Position numbers and translations under genes: made by a program
Shown: positions 1-6,621 of the stretch, piece after piece
Layout of the letters: every line of letters starts with the position of its first letter
Position numbering within the stretch: position 1 is the first letter of the stretch
Notes under the pieces: generated by a model
What the model saw: only the letters and a program-made list of their open reading frames with translations
The model's database searches: none
Told to the model about the DNA's origin: nothing
DNA from: TMED88 sp964515335
GTDB lineage: Bacteria > Myxococcota_A > UBA9160 > UBA4427
Reading direction: 5' to 3'
DNA: 64,000 bases
Assembly (NCBI GenBank): GCA_964515335.1
Contig: CAZETS010000012.1
Span: forward strand, 20,096 to 84,095

Positions 1-767
1 CCGTCGCGGCAGAGCTCGGCGCGCTGCTCGGCGTCGAGGGCCGCGGCGACCAGGCGCCCGGCCGTCTCGCGATCGAACTGCGTGCCACCGTGCTCGCCGA
101 GCTCGCCGGCAACGCGCAGCTCGAGGGCGCCCTCGCCGTGGATGTGGACGTCGCTCGCGCCGGCCTCGATGGCCGCGGCGAGGATCCGGTGCAGCTGCTG
201 CTCGGCGGCGGCATCGGGCTCGGGCAGAACGAGCTCGAGCGAGGCGGGCCCGTCCCCGGACGGAGCCGGCGCCGGCGTGGCCTGGTCGGGTGCCGCGGGC
301 GGGACGGCCGGGACCTGCGGCGGGCGAGCAGCCGTACCGGACCCGGTGGCGGCGTCGGTCGCCGGCGGCGGTGCGGGCCGGGCCGCCGCAGGCGGTGGCT
401 CGGCGATCTCGCGCACCACCTCCTGGGTGACCGGCGCCGCGTCGTGCAGCGCGCGGGTCGCCGCGCCGTGCACAGCGGCCCCGTCCGGCGCCGGCGCGGC
501 TGTTCGCTGTGCTGCGGGCCGCGGGCTCGCCGCGGCGGCGCCTCCCCCGGCAGCCGACTGCCGCGCGCGATGCTTCTCCACCAGGTCGCGCTGCACGCTG
601 ACGAGCTTCGCGAGCTGCCTGTCGTCGACCAAACCCTGGGCGAGCAGCACCTCGCCGAGCTTCTGGTCGGGCCGCTGGGCGGTGACCGCCTCGACGAGCT
701 GCTGGGGCGTGATGAGCTTGAGCTGCACCGCCAGGCGGCCGATCAGCGCGGGCTTCTTCTGGGTCAT
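1..767 (-). CDS. Type IV pilus retraction-type ATPase (PilT/GspE family), N-terminal part, cut by window edge
   Basis: The reading frame is open from the ATG at 767 to the left edge, giving 255 codons of the N-terminal part. Residues about 5-65 look like the GspE/PilB N-terminal helical domain (segments LITPQQLVEAV, LGEVLLAQGLV). An Ala/Pro-rich linker of about 100 residues follows. Then comes a PilT-like N-terminal domain with the hallmark GASDVHIHGEG and a following ELRVAGELGE strand, as in twitching-motility ATPases that drive pilus disassembly at the inner membrane. The Walker A and B boxes would lie outside the window, so the exact subfamily (PilT, PilU or GspE) is not decidable. The combination of a GspE-like N-domain and a long linker is unlike canonical PilT of about 350 residues. 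Nothing is known here of its neighbours to the left. Confidence 0.75.
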   Translation of the reverse strand, partial: MTQKKPALIGRLAVQLKLITPQQLVEAVTAQRPDQKLGEVLLAQGLVDDRQLAKLVSVQRDLVEKHRARQSAAGGGAAAASPRPAAQRTAAPAPDGAAVHGAATRALHDAAPVTQEVVREIAEPPPAAARPAPPPATDAATGSGTAARPPQVPAVPPAAPDQATPAPAPSGDGPASLELVLPEPDAAAEQQLHRILAAAIEAGASDVHIHGEGALELRVAGELGEHGGTQFDRETAGRLVAAALDAEQRAELCRD

Positions 768-908
768 CGTAAACGGACTCATCGGCCGGCGTGATCGTGC
801 CGTTGAGCGACGATCGCTCGGGCCCGGTACGCTGCCAGCCGTCGCGCAGGCCGCCCGGTCGCCGCGGCCGTGACGCCCCCGGATTCCCACCAGCCTGGAG
901 AGCCCGCC

Positions 909-1250
909 ATGTCGCCGGAGCAGCCGGCCGCGCCGCCCGATCTGACCGGCCAGCAGCGCAAGTGGCTGCGCGGCCGCGCCCACGCCCTCAAGCCCATCGT
1001 CCACGTCGGCGAGGCAGGGCTGAGCGACGCCGTCCTCGCGGCCGCCGACGCCGCGCTCGGCGACCACGAGCTGGTGAAGGTGCGCCTCCACGACCCCGCG
1101 GACAAGAAGGCCGCGGCCCGGCAGCTGGCCGAAGCGACGCATGCGGCGCTCTGCGGCCTCGTCGGCCACACCGTCATCCTCTACCGGCCGCGGGCCGACG
1201 GGCCGCGCCTCGAGGTGCCGGGCCTGACCGACGCGAACGCGAACGGCTGA
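909..1250 (+). CDS. yhbY: YhbY-type CRM-domain RNA-binding protein (ribosome assembly)
   Basis: This 113-residue protein is one CRS1/YhbY (CRM) domain. Family members bind pre-50S rRNA and help large-subunit assembly in the cytoplasm. Visible hallmarks are LTGQQRKWLRGRAHALKP at the start, the VHVGEAGLS segment matching the GxxG-type loop region, HELVKVRL, and the terminal VGHTVILYRP strand. The length is close to E. coli YhbY (about 97 residues). The ATG at 909 is chosen because GGAG at 897-900 is 8 bases upstream; the frame is open further upstream to 870. The gene stands alone on the plus strand between two minus-strand genes. Confidence 0.88.
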   Translation: MSPEQPAAPPDLTGQQRKWLRGRAHALKPIVHVGEAGLSDAVLAAADAALGDHELVKVRLHDPADKKAAARQLAEATHAALCGLVGHTVILYRPRADGPRLEVPGLTDANANG

Positions 1251-1324
1251 CCGGCCCGCCGCTCGCGGGTCACTCCCTGTTCAGCTCCGGCGCGTCCGGG
1301 GTCGCACACCCGGCACGCCGAGAC

Positions 1325-1654
1325 CTAGCGGGGCTGCCTGGTTGCGACCGCGGGCGGCGTCGCGGCCGCGGGCGTGCGGTACATGTGCTGGTACGAGACC
1401 GCATCGGGCCCCCAGCGCCACTCCTGCGGCAGCGGCGGAGCCGGCGACTCGGCGCGCACCGTATTCGAGGCGGGAATCTGCAACGCCGCAAAGCCCGCGG
1501 AGATCAGGGCAGCCACGACCGCTGCCAGAATCAGGTCGTGATACCCCTCGAGTGACGCCGCCACGCGCTCGGCGAGCGGAAGCCTGCTGCTAGCCGAAGA
1601 CCTCGCCCCCTTGGCGACGAAGCCGTCGGAACCAATCGAACTCGAACCCACCAT
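1325..1654 (-). CDS. Small single-pass membrane protein, function unknown
   Basis: I do not recognise this 109-residue protein. It has a Ser/Ala-rich N-terminal part of about 36 residues, one strongly hydrophobic segment at about 39-60 (DLILAAVVAALISAGFAAL), and a Pro/Ala-rich polar tail ending in RQPR. This fits a single-pass inner-membrane protein. The start at 1654 is preferred because GGAGGAG lies about 10 bases upstream; the frame is open to 1729. The region upstream carries two copies of an 11-base direct repeat (1704-1714 and 1734-1744). Coding status rests on the ribosome site and the membrane segment only. Confidence 0.6.
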   Translation of the reverse strand: MVGSSSIGSDGFVAKGARSSASSRLPLAERVAASLEGYHDLILAAVVAALISAGFAALQIPASNTVRAESPAPPLPQEWRWGPDAVSYQHMYRTPAAATPPAVATRQPR

Positions 1655-1703
1655 CAAACCGATCTCCTCCAAGCACCCCGTGGCTCGCTGCACCGACACA
1701 GAA

Positions 1704-1744
1704 CAACGCAAGCCAACGCGGTGCCTCACGAGTCAACGCAAGCC
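1704..1744. repeat. Pair of 11-bp direct repeats (CAACGCAAGCC) upstream of the small membrane protein gene
   Basis: The sequence CAACGCAAGCC occurs exactly twice, at 1704-1714 and 1734-1744, with starts 30 bases apart (about three helical turns). It lies 50-90 bases upstream of the start at 1654 on the minus strand. This spacing fits a regulator site on one DNA face, but no regulator is identified. The rest of the 1655-1976 gap shows nothing else I can name. Confidence 0.4.
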
Positions 1745-1976
1745 GCATGCCAGCTCCGCCGCACCGGCTTCGTTCGAGATCGGCCCGCTCCGATCGCGCA
1801 GCTCAGCGCTTCCCACCGCTGAAACGCGGGCTAGCGAGGCCTCGAGCACGTCGCATCGCCTCACGCCCGGGAGCACGCTCGCCCCCTGGCGCCCCCGGCA
1901 CCCGGCCCGCATGCCACGCCAGGCGGCGGGTGCCTCCGGATGCGGCGGGATCGTTGCTGGCGAGTTGCCGCCCCGC

Positions 1977-2960
1977 CTACCAGCCTCTCAGGTCGATCGC
2001 CCAGGCGTCGACTACGTCGTCACCGTCGACTACGTAGAGCCGCTCGTGGTAGGCGAGGGTCGGGTCGACGTGGGCCGGCACCACGCGGATCCGGTCGCCC
2101 GGCCGCATGGGGCGCTCGGGCGCGAAGGTCACATGCTCGTCCGAGCAGAACCACACGCGCGCGTCCGCGATCTCCGGGTTGCCGTGATCCATCCCGAGCG
2201 ACTTGAGCCCGCAATCGCCCACCACGTACTGCTCCGACACGGAGATCACTGTGGAAAGTACCCAGAAGGCCTGCTCGAACGGCAGGCCGAGCTTGCCGTA
2301 CGCCGTATCCAGCAGCGCGTAGCTTCCGGCCTGGATCTCGGTGGCGACCTCGTTGCAGTCGAAGGTGCCGGTCCCGCCCGCCGAAACGACGTCGCCGCCG
2401 ACGTCGACGTGCGCGGCCGCCAGCAGCGCCATGCTGTCGCGACAGCCGGCCTCGCGCTTCTCGCGCTCGGCAACGCCGACCACGTGCCCCTCGTAGCCCA
2501 TCACGCCCCGCACCGAGAGCCCCCGGCTGCGCGCGAGATCGGCGAGCCGGCCGGCCTCTTCCGGCGCGCAGCCGCAGCGCGGCAGTCCCACGTTCACGTC
2601 GATCAGGCACTCGCTCACGCCCCCGGCCACTGCGGCTTCGATGGTCTCGGCCGAGTCGACCGCCACGGTCACCCGCGCATCGAGTGCCCCGAGCCGCCGA
2701 GCGTCGAGCACCTCGTTGGCGAGCAGCAGGTCCTCGCCGAGCCCGGCGCGCGCCATCCCCTCCATCTCGCGCACCGTCGCGCAGCAGAAGTTCGCGTGCC
2801 CGTGCGCAAGCTGCCTCTCCGCCAACGCCGTGCACTTGTGCGCCTTCACGTGCGGCCGCAACCGCGCCCCGGGCAGCACCTCGCTCATCCTCGCGAGGTT
2901 CCGCTCGAGCACCGCCCCGTCGACCAGCAACGCCGGCGTAGCCAGATCACCGACCTTCAT
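1977..2960 (-). CDS. D-threonine aldolase-like PLP enzyme (DSD1/alanine racemase N-terminal fold)
   Basis: This 327-residue protein has the fold-type III PLP barrel of the alanine-racemase N-terminal family followed by the D-serine dehydratase-like C-terminal domain. The PLP lysine is expected at K39 in RPHVKAHK, and the phosphate-loop region has SAGGTGTF (193-200). In the C-terminal domain the metal pair reads H297-x-D299 (PAHVDPT). Known D-threonine aldolases coordinate their divalent metal with His and Asp, whereas eukaryotic D-serine dehydratases use His and Cys, so aldolase chemistry (D-threonine or other D-3-hydroxy amino acids to glycine plus aldehyde) is the better guess. It probably acts in the cytoplasm. 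It sits alone, with a 64-base gap to the next minus-strand gene upstream of it at 3025. Confidence 0.8.
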   Translation of the reverse strand: MKVGDLATPALLVDGAVLERNLARMSEVLPGARLRPHVKAHKCTALAERQLAHGHANFCCATVREMEGMARAGLGEDLLLANEVLDARRLGALDARVTVAVDSAETIEAAVAGGVSECLIDVNVGLPRCGCAPEEAGRLADLARSRGLSVRGVMGYEGHVVGVAEREKREAGCRDSMALLAAAHVDVGGDVVSAGGTGTFDCNEVATEIQAGSYALLDTAYGKLGLPFEQAFWVLSTVISVSEQYVVGDCGLKSLGMDHGNPEIADARVWFCSDEHVTFAPERPMRPGDRIRVVPAHVDPTLAYHERLYVVDGDDVVDAWAIDLRGW

Positions 2961-3024
2961 GCCGCTCCCACCCCATCCCCGAGGCCGTCACGCGCCGAAG
3001 TGCGGTCGGGCGTATCCCGCAGCC

Positions 3025-3801
3025 CTACCTGGTCTTCCCGACCGCGCTGTACCAATTGCTCTCGGGATACTTCTGCTTCCGCTTCGTGATCTTCTTGTTG
3101 ATGTCGACGTCGAGCTTGACGTACGCCTGACCGTCGTACCTGGGCAGGTACTCGAGCACCGGCTCCTCGATCATCACCAGGGTCCGGGCGGCATTCTTCT
3201 CCTCGATGCGATCGAGCAGCGGAACGATCAGCTTCGACGAGCCCATCACCTGGATGTCCACGGTGCGCAGCGTGCCGCCCTTGTCGACGTACTTGCGCCG
3301 TCTTTCGATGATTTCCTTGATCGACGAGAGGGCCAGCTCACGCGTGCCTTCGTCGGTCGACGACAGCACCTTGACGAGCTTCGGCACCTCATCGACCTGC
3401 TTGATGTTCTTGAAGGTCACCTTGGAAAGCCGACGCGCCTCCTTGACGACCTCGGGCTTGTCGTTGCGATCGACGAAGTAGATCAGGTCGTCGATGTCCT
3501 TCGAGGTCAGCCTCTTCTCCAGCTGGAGCTTGAAGGACTTGAACATCTCCTTGTCGTACTTCGTGCCGTTGAAGACGTACTCCTGCAAATAGCTGAAGGC
3601 GAGGAACATGGCGCCGACGGTCTGCTTGCGGTGCGGTTCGGCGAGCTCGATGACCTTGCCGTACTCGTCGTTATCGAAGAGCACCTTGGCGCGGCGTACC
3701 CAGGTCTGCTCGGCTGGAGCGACTCCGGCCAGCGCTACCACCGAAGCGCCGATCAGTCCCGCGATCAATCGCCGCCACAAACCCGGCGACGCCGTGCCCA
3801 T
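3025..3801 (-). CDS. Secreted/periplasmic protein with helical-repeat character, function unknown
   Basis: This predicted 258-residue protein has a clear signal peptide (RRLIAGLIGASVVALAG, cleavage near APAEQ). The mature part is Lys/Glu-rich and largely helical. It resembles HEAT-type repeats in places (VPKLVKVLSSTDEGTRELALSSIKEII), then ends in a mixed segment with KRKQKYPESNWYSAVGK. It has no cysteines to speak of and no catalytic signature that I recognise. The ATG at 3801 is preferred because GAGAGG lies about 6 bases upstream and the signal peptide is then of normal length. An ATG at 3834 with AGGA upstream is an alternative. It lies 90 bases downstream of the outer-membrane protein gene on the same strand. 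Confidence 0.65.
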   Translation of the reverse strand: MGTASPGLWRRLIAGLIGASVVALAGVAPAEQTWVRRAKVLFDNDEYGKVIELAEPHRKQTVGAMFLAFSYLQEYVFNGTKYDKEMFKSFKLQLEKRLTSKDIDDLIYFVDRNDKPEVVKEARRLSKVTFKNIKQVDEVPKLVKVLSSTDEGTRELALSSIKEIIERRRKYVDKGGTLRTVDIQVMGSSKLIVPLLDRIEEKNAARTLVMIEEPVLEYLPRYDGQAYVKLDVDINKKITKRKQKYPESNWYSAVGKTR

Positions 3802-3891
3802 GAGTACCTCTCGCTCACGATTCGGGTCGTTCATTGTGGTCCTGACCCCCGGATGGCACGGCACGCCCGACCGGTCTCGAACTCGCACTCG

Positions 3892-4530
3892 CTAGAACCG
3901 GCACAGCAGCCCCATCTTCAGGATGCCGACGCCGGTCAAGGCACCGTTGTTGGTTACGTAGTAGTTGCCCTCCACTATGGTGCCCCAATGTTTCGTGAGC
4001 ATCACGTCTACACCCACACCTATTCGTGTCAGAAGCACCGTCTGGTTGACCGAACCGAAGGCCGGCCCCACACCGACCGGCTGCTGCTCGGCCAGACCCG
4101 TACCGATGCCGAAGCTCACGTTCGGTTGGACCCACTGAGGGATCCAGGTCGGCACGAAGGCCATCGGGTACAGGACCGCTGCGACACCGAGTGAGGTCAG
4201 CGACGCGCGCTGCAGACTGCCGTCTGTGAGGCGCACCAACTCGCCCCCGCCCACCCAGTTGAACTCGACCTCGGCGGCCGCCCAGCGATTGAAGCGGTAC
4301 CCACCGCCGAACGAGAAGCCGGTCATCGTGCCGTTGTCGATCGGCAACAACCCGGCGGCCAGGTTGTTCCACCCGAGAGCGAGACCGATGTCTGCGTAGA
4401 AGCCGTGAGCGTCCGTGTACGTCTGGGCAGACGCGGGACGCGCGGTGGCGACCACCAGCGCGCCCAACACGAGCAGCCACGAGGCGGCCAACGCCGGGAG
4501 TCGGGACGAGGACATCGATCGCCTGAACAC
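3892..4530 (-). CDS. Outer-membrane beta-barrel protein (OmpW/opacity-like fold)
   Basis: This 212-residue protein has a signal peptide (ALAASWLLVLGALVVA, cleavage near ASAQ). Alternating hydrophobic/polar strands follow (SFGGGYRFNRWAAAEVEF, LLTRIGVGVDVML, WGTIVEGNYYVT), and the terminal residue is aromatic (LKMGLLCRF), which is the beta-barrel assembly signal. This fits a small eight-stranded outer-membrane barrel. Specific substrate or ligand cannot be read from the sequence. A 34-base purine tract (plus-strand view) lies 91-124 bases upstream of its start. Confidence 0.75.
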   Translation of the reverse strand: MFRRSMSSSRLPALAASWLLVLGALVVATARPASAQTYTDAHGFYADIGLALGWNNLAAGLLPIDNGTMTGFSFGGGYRFNRWAAAEVEFNWVGGGELVRLTDGSLQRASLTSLGVAAVLYPMAFVPTWIPQWVQPNVSFGIGTGLAEQQPVGVGPAFGSVNQTVLLTRIGVGVDVMLTKHWGTIVEGNYYVTNNGALTGVGILKMGLLCRF

Positions 4531-4620
4531 GGGCGGCCGAGCTTAACAGCACCCCCATTCGGCGGGCCACGGCCGACTCGGCGCCCGCGGCGTCGAGAGC
4601 ACTCGCATCGCGCAGCGGCC

Positions 4621-4654
4621 GGGGAGGAGGAGGGGGGAGGAAGGAGGAGGAGGG
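4621..4654. repeat. 34-base uninterrupted purine tract
   Basis: Every base from 4621 to 4654 on the plus strand is A or G, built from GGA/GGAGGA units, and the purine bias continues with single interruptions to about 4675. It lies in the 173-base gap between the RHH/zinc gene (ending 4704) and the outer-membrane protein gene (starting 4530). On the transcribed minus strand it would be a CU-rich leader. Such tracts can form intramolecular triplexes or undergo slippage, but nothing here proves a role. Confidence 0.7.
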
Positions 4655-4703
4655 CGAGGAGGGGCGCGAAGGGGGAATTCCCCGCACAGCCGCTGTCGTG
4701 CGG

Positions 4704-5387
4704 TCAGTCGGTCGAGCCCGCGCAGGCCCTGCAGACCGTCGTGTCGGTCAGTCCCTGTGCGCCGAGGCCGAGGTACGCGTGGGCGCCGCGGCGCAGCTCC
4801 ACCCCGCAGCCCGCGCAGGTGCGAGCGTGATTCAGCACCAGCCGCTGCCAGCCGAGCACTTCGGAAAACTCCGGCCGGGCCCGCGCAGCGCCGGACGACC
4901 CGGCGGCCGGCTCGTCCACCGCACCGCCACCTGACTCCGCCTTCTCGTCGCGGCGCAGCTCGCGCTCGACGGTCTCGTCGAAGCGCTGCGCACGCTCGGG
5001 GCGCTCCTCGCTCCGCCGGCGGCCGCGCGCGCGCTGACGGCCCGCCCTTCGGCGAACGCGTTCGCGTGCCTCCTGGGCCTCGTCGAGCACGTCTTCGAAG
5101 AGCCCGCCGACGTCGTCCGAGACCGACTCGACCACCGTGAACACCTCCTCGAGCACGTTCCGCACGAGGTTCGAGGCCGGCACCCTCAAGTCGTCGGCGA
5201 GCCGACGGATGTCGTCCGCGAGCTGATCCGAGATGCGCGTGTGCAGGACGCGCTCCTTGCGGCCGCCGTGGTGATGGTGGCGCCGGCGAGGCCGACGGCG
5301 CTGCTGCCCGCCGCCGGCGCTGGACTCGCCGTGGCGAGGGTCTTCGGCCCGCTGCTCCCGTCCGTGATGGTCGTCGCTGTGTGTCAT
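4704..5387 (-). CDS. Ribbon-helix-helix-like regulator with C-terminal four-cysteine motif
   Basis: This predicted 227-residue protein has a His/Arg-rich N-terminal tail, then a segment that reads as a ribbon-helix-helix unit: strand VLHTRISDQLADDI followed by two helices (RRLADDLRVPASNLVRNVLEEVF). A long charged coiled segment (about 90-170) rich in Arg/Glu follows. The C-terminus has paired cysteines (TCAGCGVEL and VCRACAG), a possible zinc ribbon. RHH proteins are usually DNA-binding dimers; the zinc part could add protein or nucleic-acid contacts. The ATG at 5387 has no strong ribosome site; a TTG at 5399 is an alternative. Two direct repeats overlap the 5' end, consistent with self-regulation. 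Confidence 0.65.
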   Translation of the reverse strand: MTHSDDHHGREQRAEDPRHGESSAGGGQQRRRPRRRHHHHGGRKERVLHTRISDQLADDIRRLADDLRVPASNLVRNVLEEVFTVVESVSDDVGGLFEDVLDEAQEARERVRRRAGRQRARGRRRSEERPERAQRFDETVERELRRDEKAESGGGAVDEPAAGSSGAARARPEFSEVLGWQRLVLNHARTCAGCGVELRRGAHAYLGLGAQGLTDTTVCRACAGSTD

Positions 5388-5388
5388 G

Positions 5389-5418
5389 GTGAAATACAAT
5401 GTGCTTCATCGTGATACA
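5389..5418. promoter_or_regulatory. AT-rich leader with two GTGA(AA)TACA direct repeats, possible RHH operator
   Basis: GTGAAATACA-like sequence at 5389-5398 and GTGATACA at 5411-5418 are direct repeats about 22 bases apart (two helical turns). They lie in a short AT-rich island directly upstream of the RHH gene start at 5387. Tandem repeats on one DNA face are typical targets of ribbon-helix-helix dimers. The assignment is by position only. Confidence 0.35.
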
Positions 5419-5570
5419 TCCGGCAATGCAGCACCCGGGCGGCACCTCGCACCGATCCGGCCGTGGACGCAGCTCCGCCCTCGAGCCCCGGAATCGAAGG
5501 GGAGATTTCGATTCGAAACGCCTTCCCCCGAAGGGGCGGTCGCCAGTCAGACCGCGCTTCAGACCGCGCG

Positions 5571-6506
5571 TCAGACGTACGTGAGCCAGTCCGCGTAGCG
5601 CTCGTCGCGACCCGTCACGACATCGAAGAAGGCCGCCTGCAGCTCCTCGGCGACCGGGCCGCGCTTGCCCGCGCCGACCTGCCGGTGGTCGACCTCGCGG
5701 ATCGGGGTCACCTCGGCGGCGGTGCCGGTCAGGAAGATCTCGTCGGCCACGTACAGGTCGTCGCGCGTCACCGGGGCCTCGGCGACCCGGTAGCCCCGGT
5801 CCTCTGCGAGGCGGATCAGCGTGTCGCGGGTGATGCCGTGCAGCACGGTGGCGAGCGGCGGCGTGCGGATCTCGCCGTTGCGCACGACGAAGATGTTCTC
5901 GCCCGTGCACTCGGAGACGAGGCCGAGGGTGTCGAGCATGATCGCCTCGTCGTAGCCGTCGAGCAGCGCCTCGCGCTTGGCGAGGATCGAGTTCACGTAG
6001 TCGCCGCAGGTCTTGCCGTTGGTCATCTTGGCGTTGACGTGGTGGCGCGCGAAGGTCGAGACCTTGGCGCGGATGCCTCGCGCCATGCCCTCCTCGCCCA
6101 GGTACTTCCCCCAGGCCCAGGAGATGATCGCGACCCGCACGGGGTTGTCACCCGGGTCCAGACCCATCGCGCCGTCGCCCAGGAAGACGAGCGGACGAAT
6201 GTACCCCTCGTCGAGGTGATTGCGGCGCAGGCTCTCGAGCACGGCGTCCTGCACGAGCGGTAGGGCGTAGGGGACGTCGAGCAGGTTGATGTGCGCCGAC
6301 TCGTAGAGGCGCCGCATGTGCTCGGGGAGGCGGAAGACAGCCGAGCGCTCGTCGTGGGTGCGGTAGCAGCGGATGCCCTCGAACACGCCCAGCCCGTAGT
6401 GGAGGCTGTGGGTCAGCACATGCACGCGCGCCTCGTCCCACGGCACGAACTCGCCGTCGAGCCAGATCGCTTCGCCGGTCACGCCCTTGCTGGCGTCGTC
6501 GCCCAT
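5571..6506 (-). CDS. ilvE: Branched-chain amino acid aminotransferase (class IV PLP)
   Basis: This 311-residue enzyme transfers amino groups between glutamate and the 2-oxo acids of valine, leucine and isoleucine in the cytoplasm. Family signs are VHVLTHSLHYGLGVFEGIR near residues 28-46, the PLP lysine at K165 in NGKTCGDYVNS, the class IV signature around EAIMLDTLGLVSECTGEN, and the phosphate-binding ATVLHGITRDT segment. The length matches IlvE (about 309). The ATG at 6506 is chosen because homology starts just after it, with CAGGG about 7 bases upstream; the frame stays open to 6602. Unlinked to other branched-chain genes here. Confidence 0.92.
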   Translation of the reverse strand: MGDDASKGVTGEAIWLDGEFVPWDEARVHVLTHSLHYGLGVFEGIRCYRTHDERSAVFRLPEHMRRLYESAHINLLDVPYALPLVQDAVLESLRRNHLDEGYIRPLVFLGDGAMGLDPGDNPVRVAIISWAWGKYLGEEGMARGIRAKVSTFARHHVNAKMTNGKTCGDYVNSILAKREALLDGYDEAIMLDTLGLVSECTGENIFVVRNGEIRTPPLATVLHGITRDTLIRLAEDRGYRVAEAPVTRDDLYVADEIFLTGTAAEVTPIREVDHRQVGAGKRGPVAEELQAAFFDVVTGRDERYADWLTYV

Positions 6507-6621
6507 CGCTCGACCCTGCCTCCCTGCGCCCACACCGACGCGGCGCGTAACGGCGCCGGATCGGGAAGCGGACATTCTCGCGATCCGCTCGCCCCCTCGC
6601 AATCCGGATCGCGAGGCGGTC

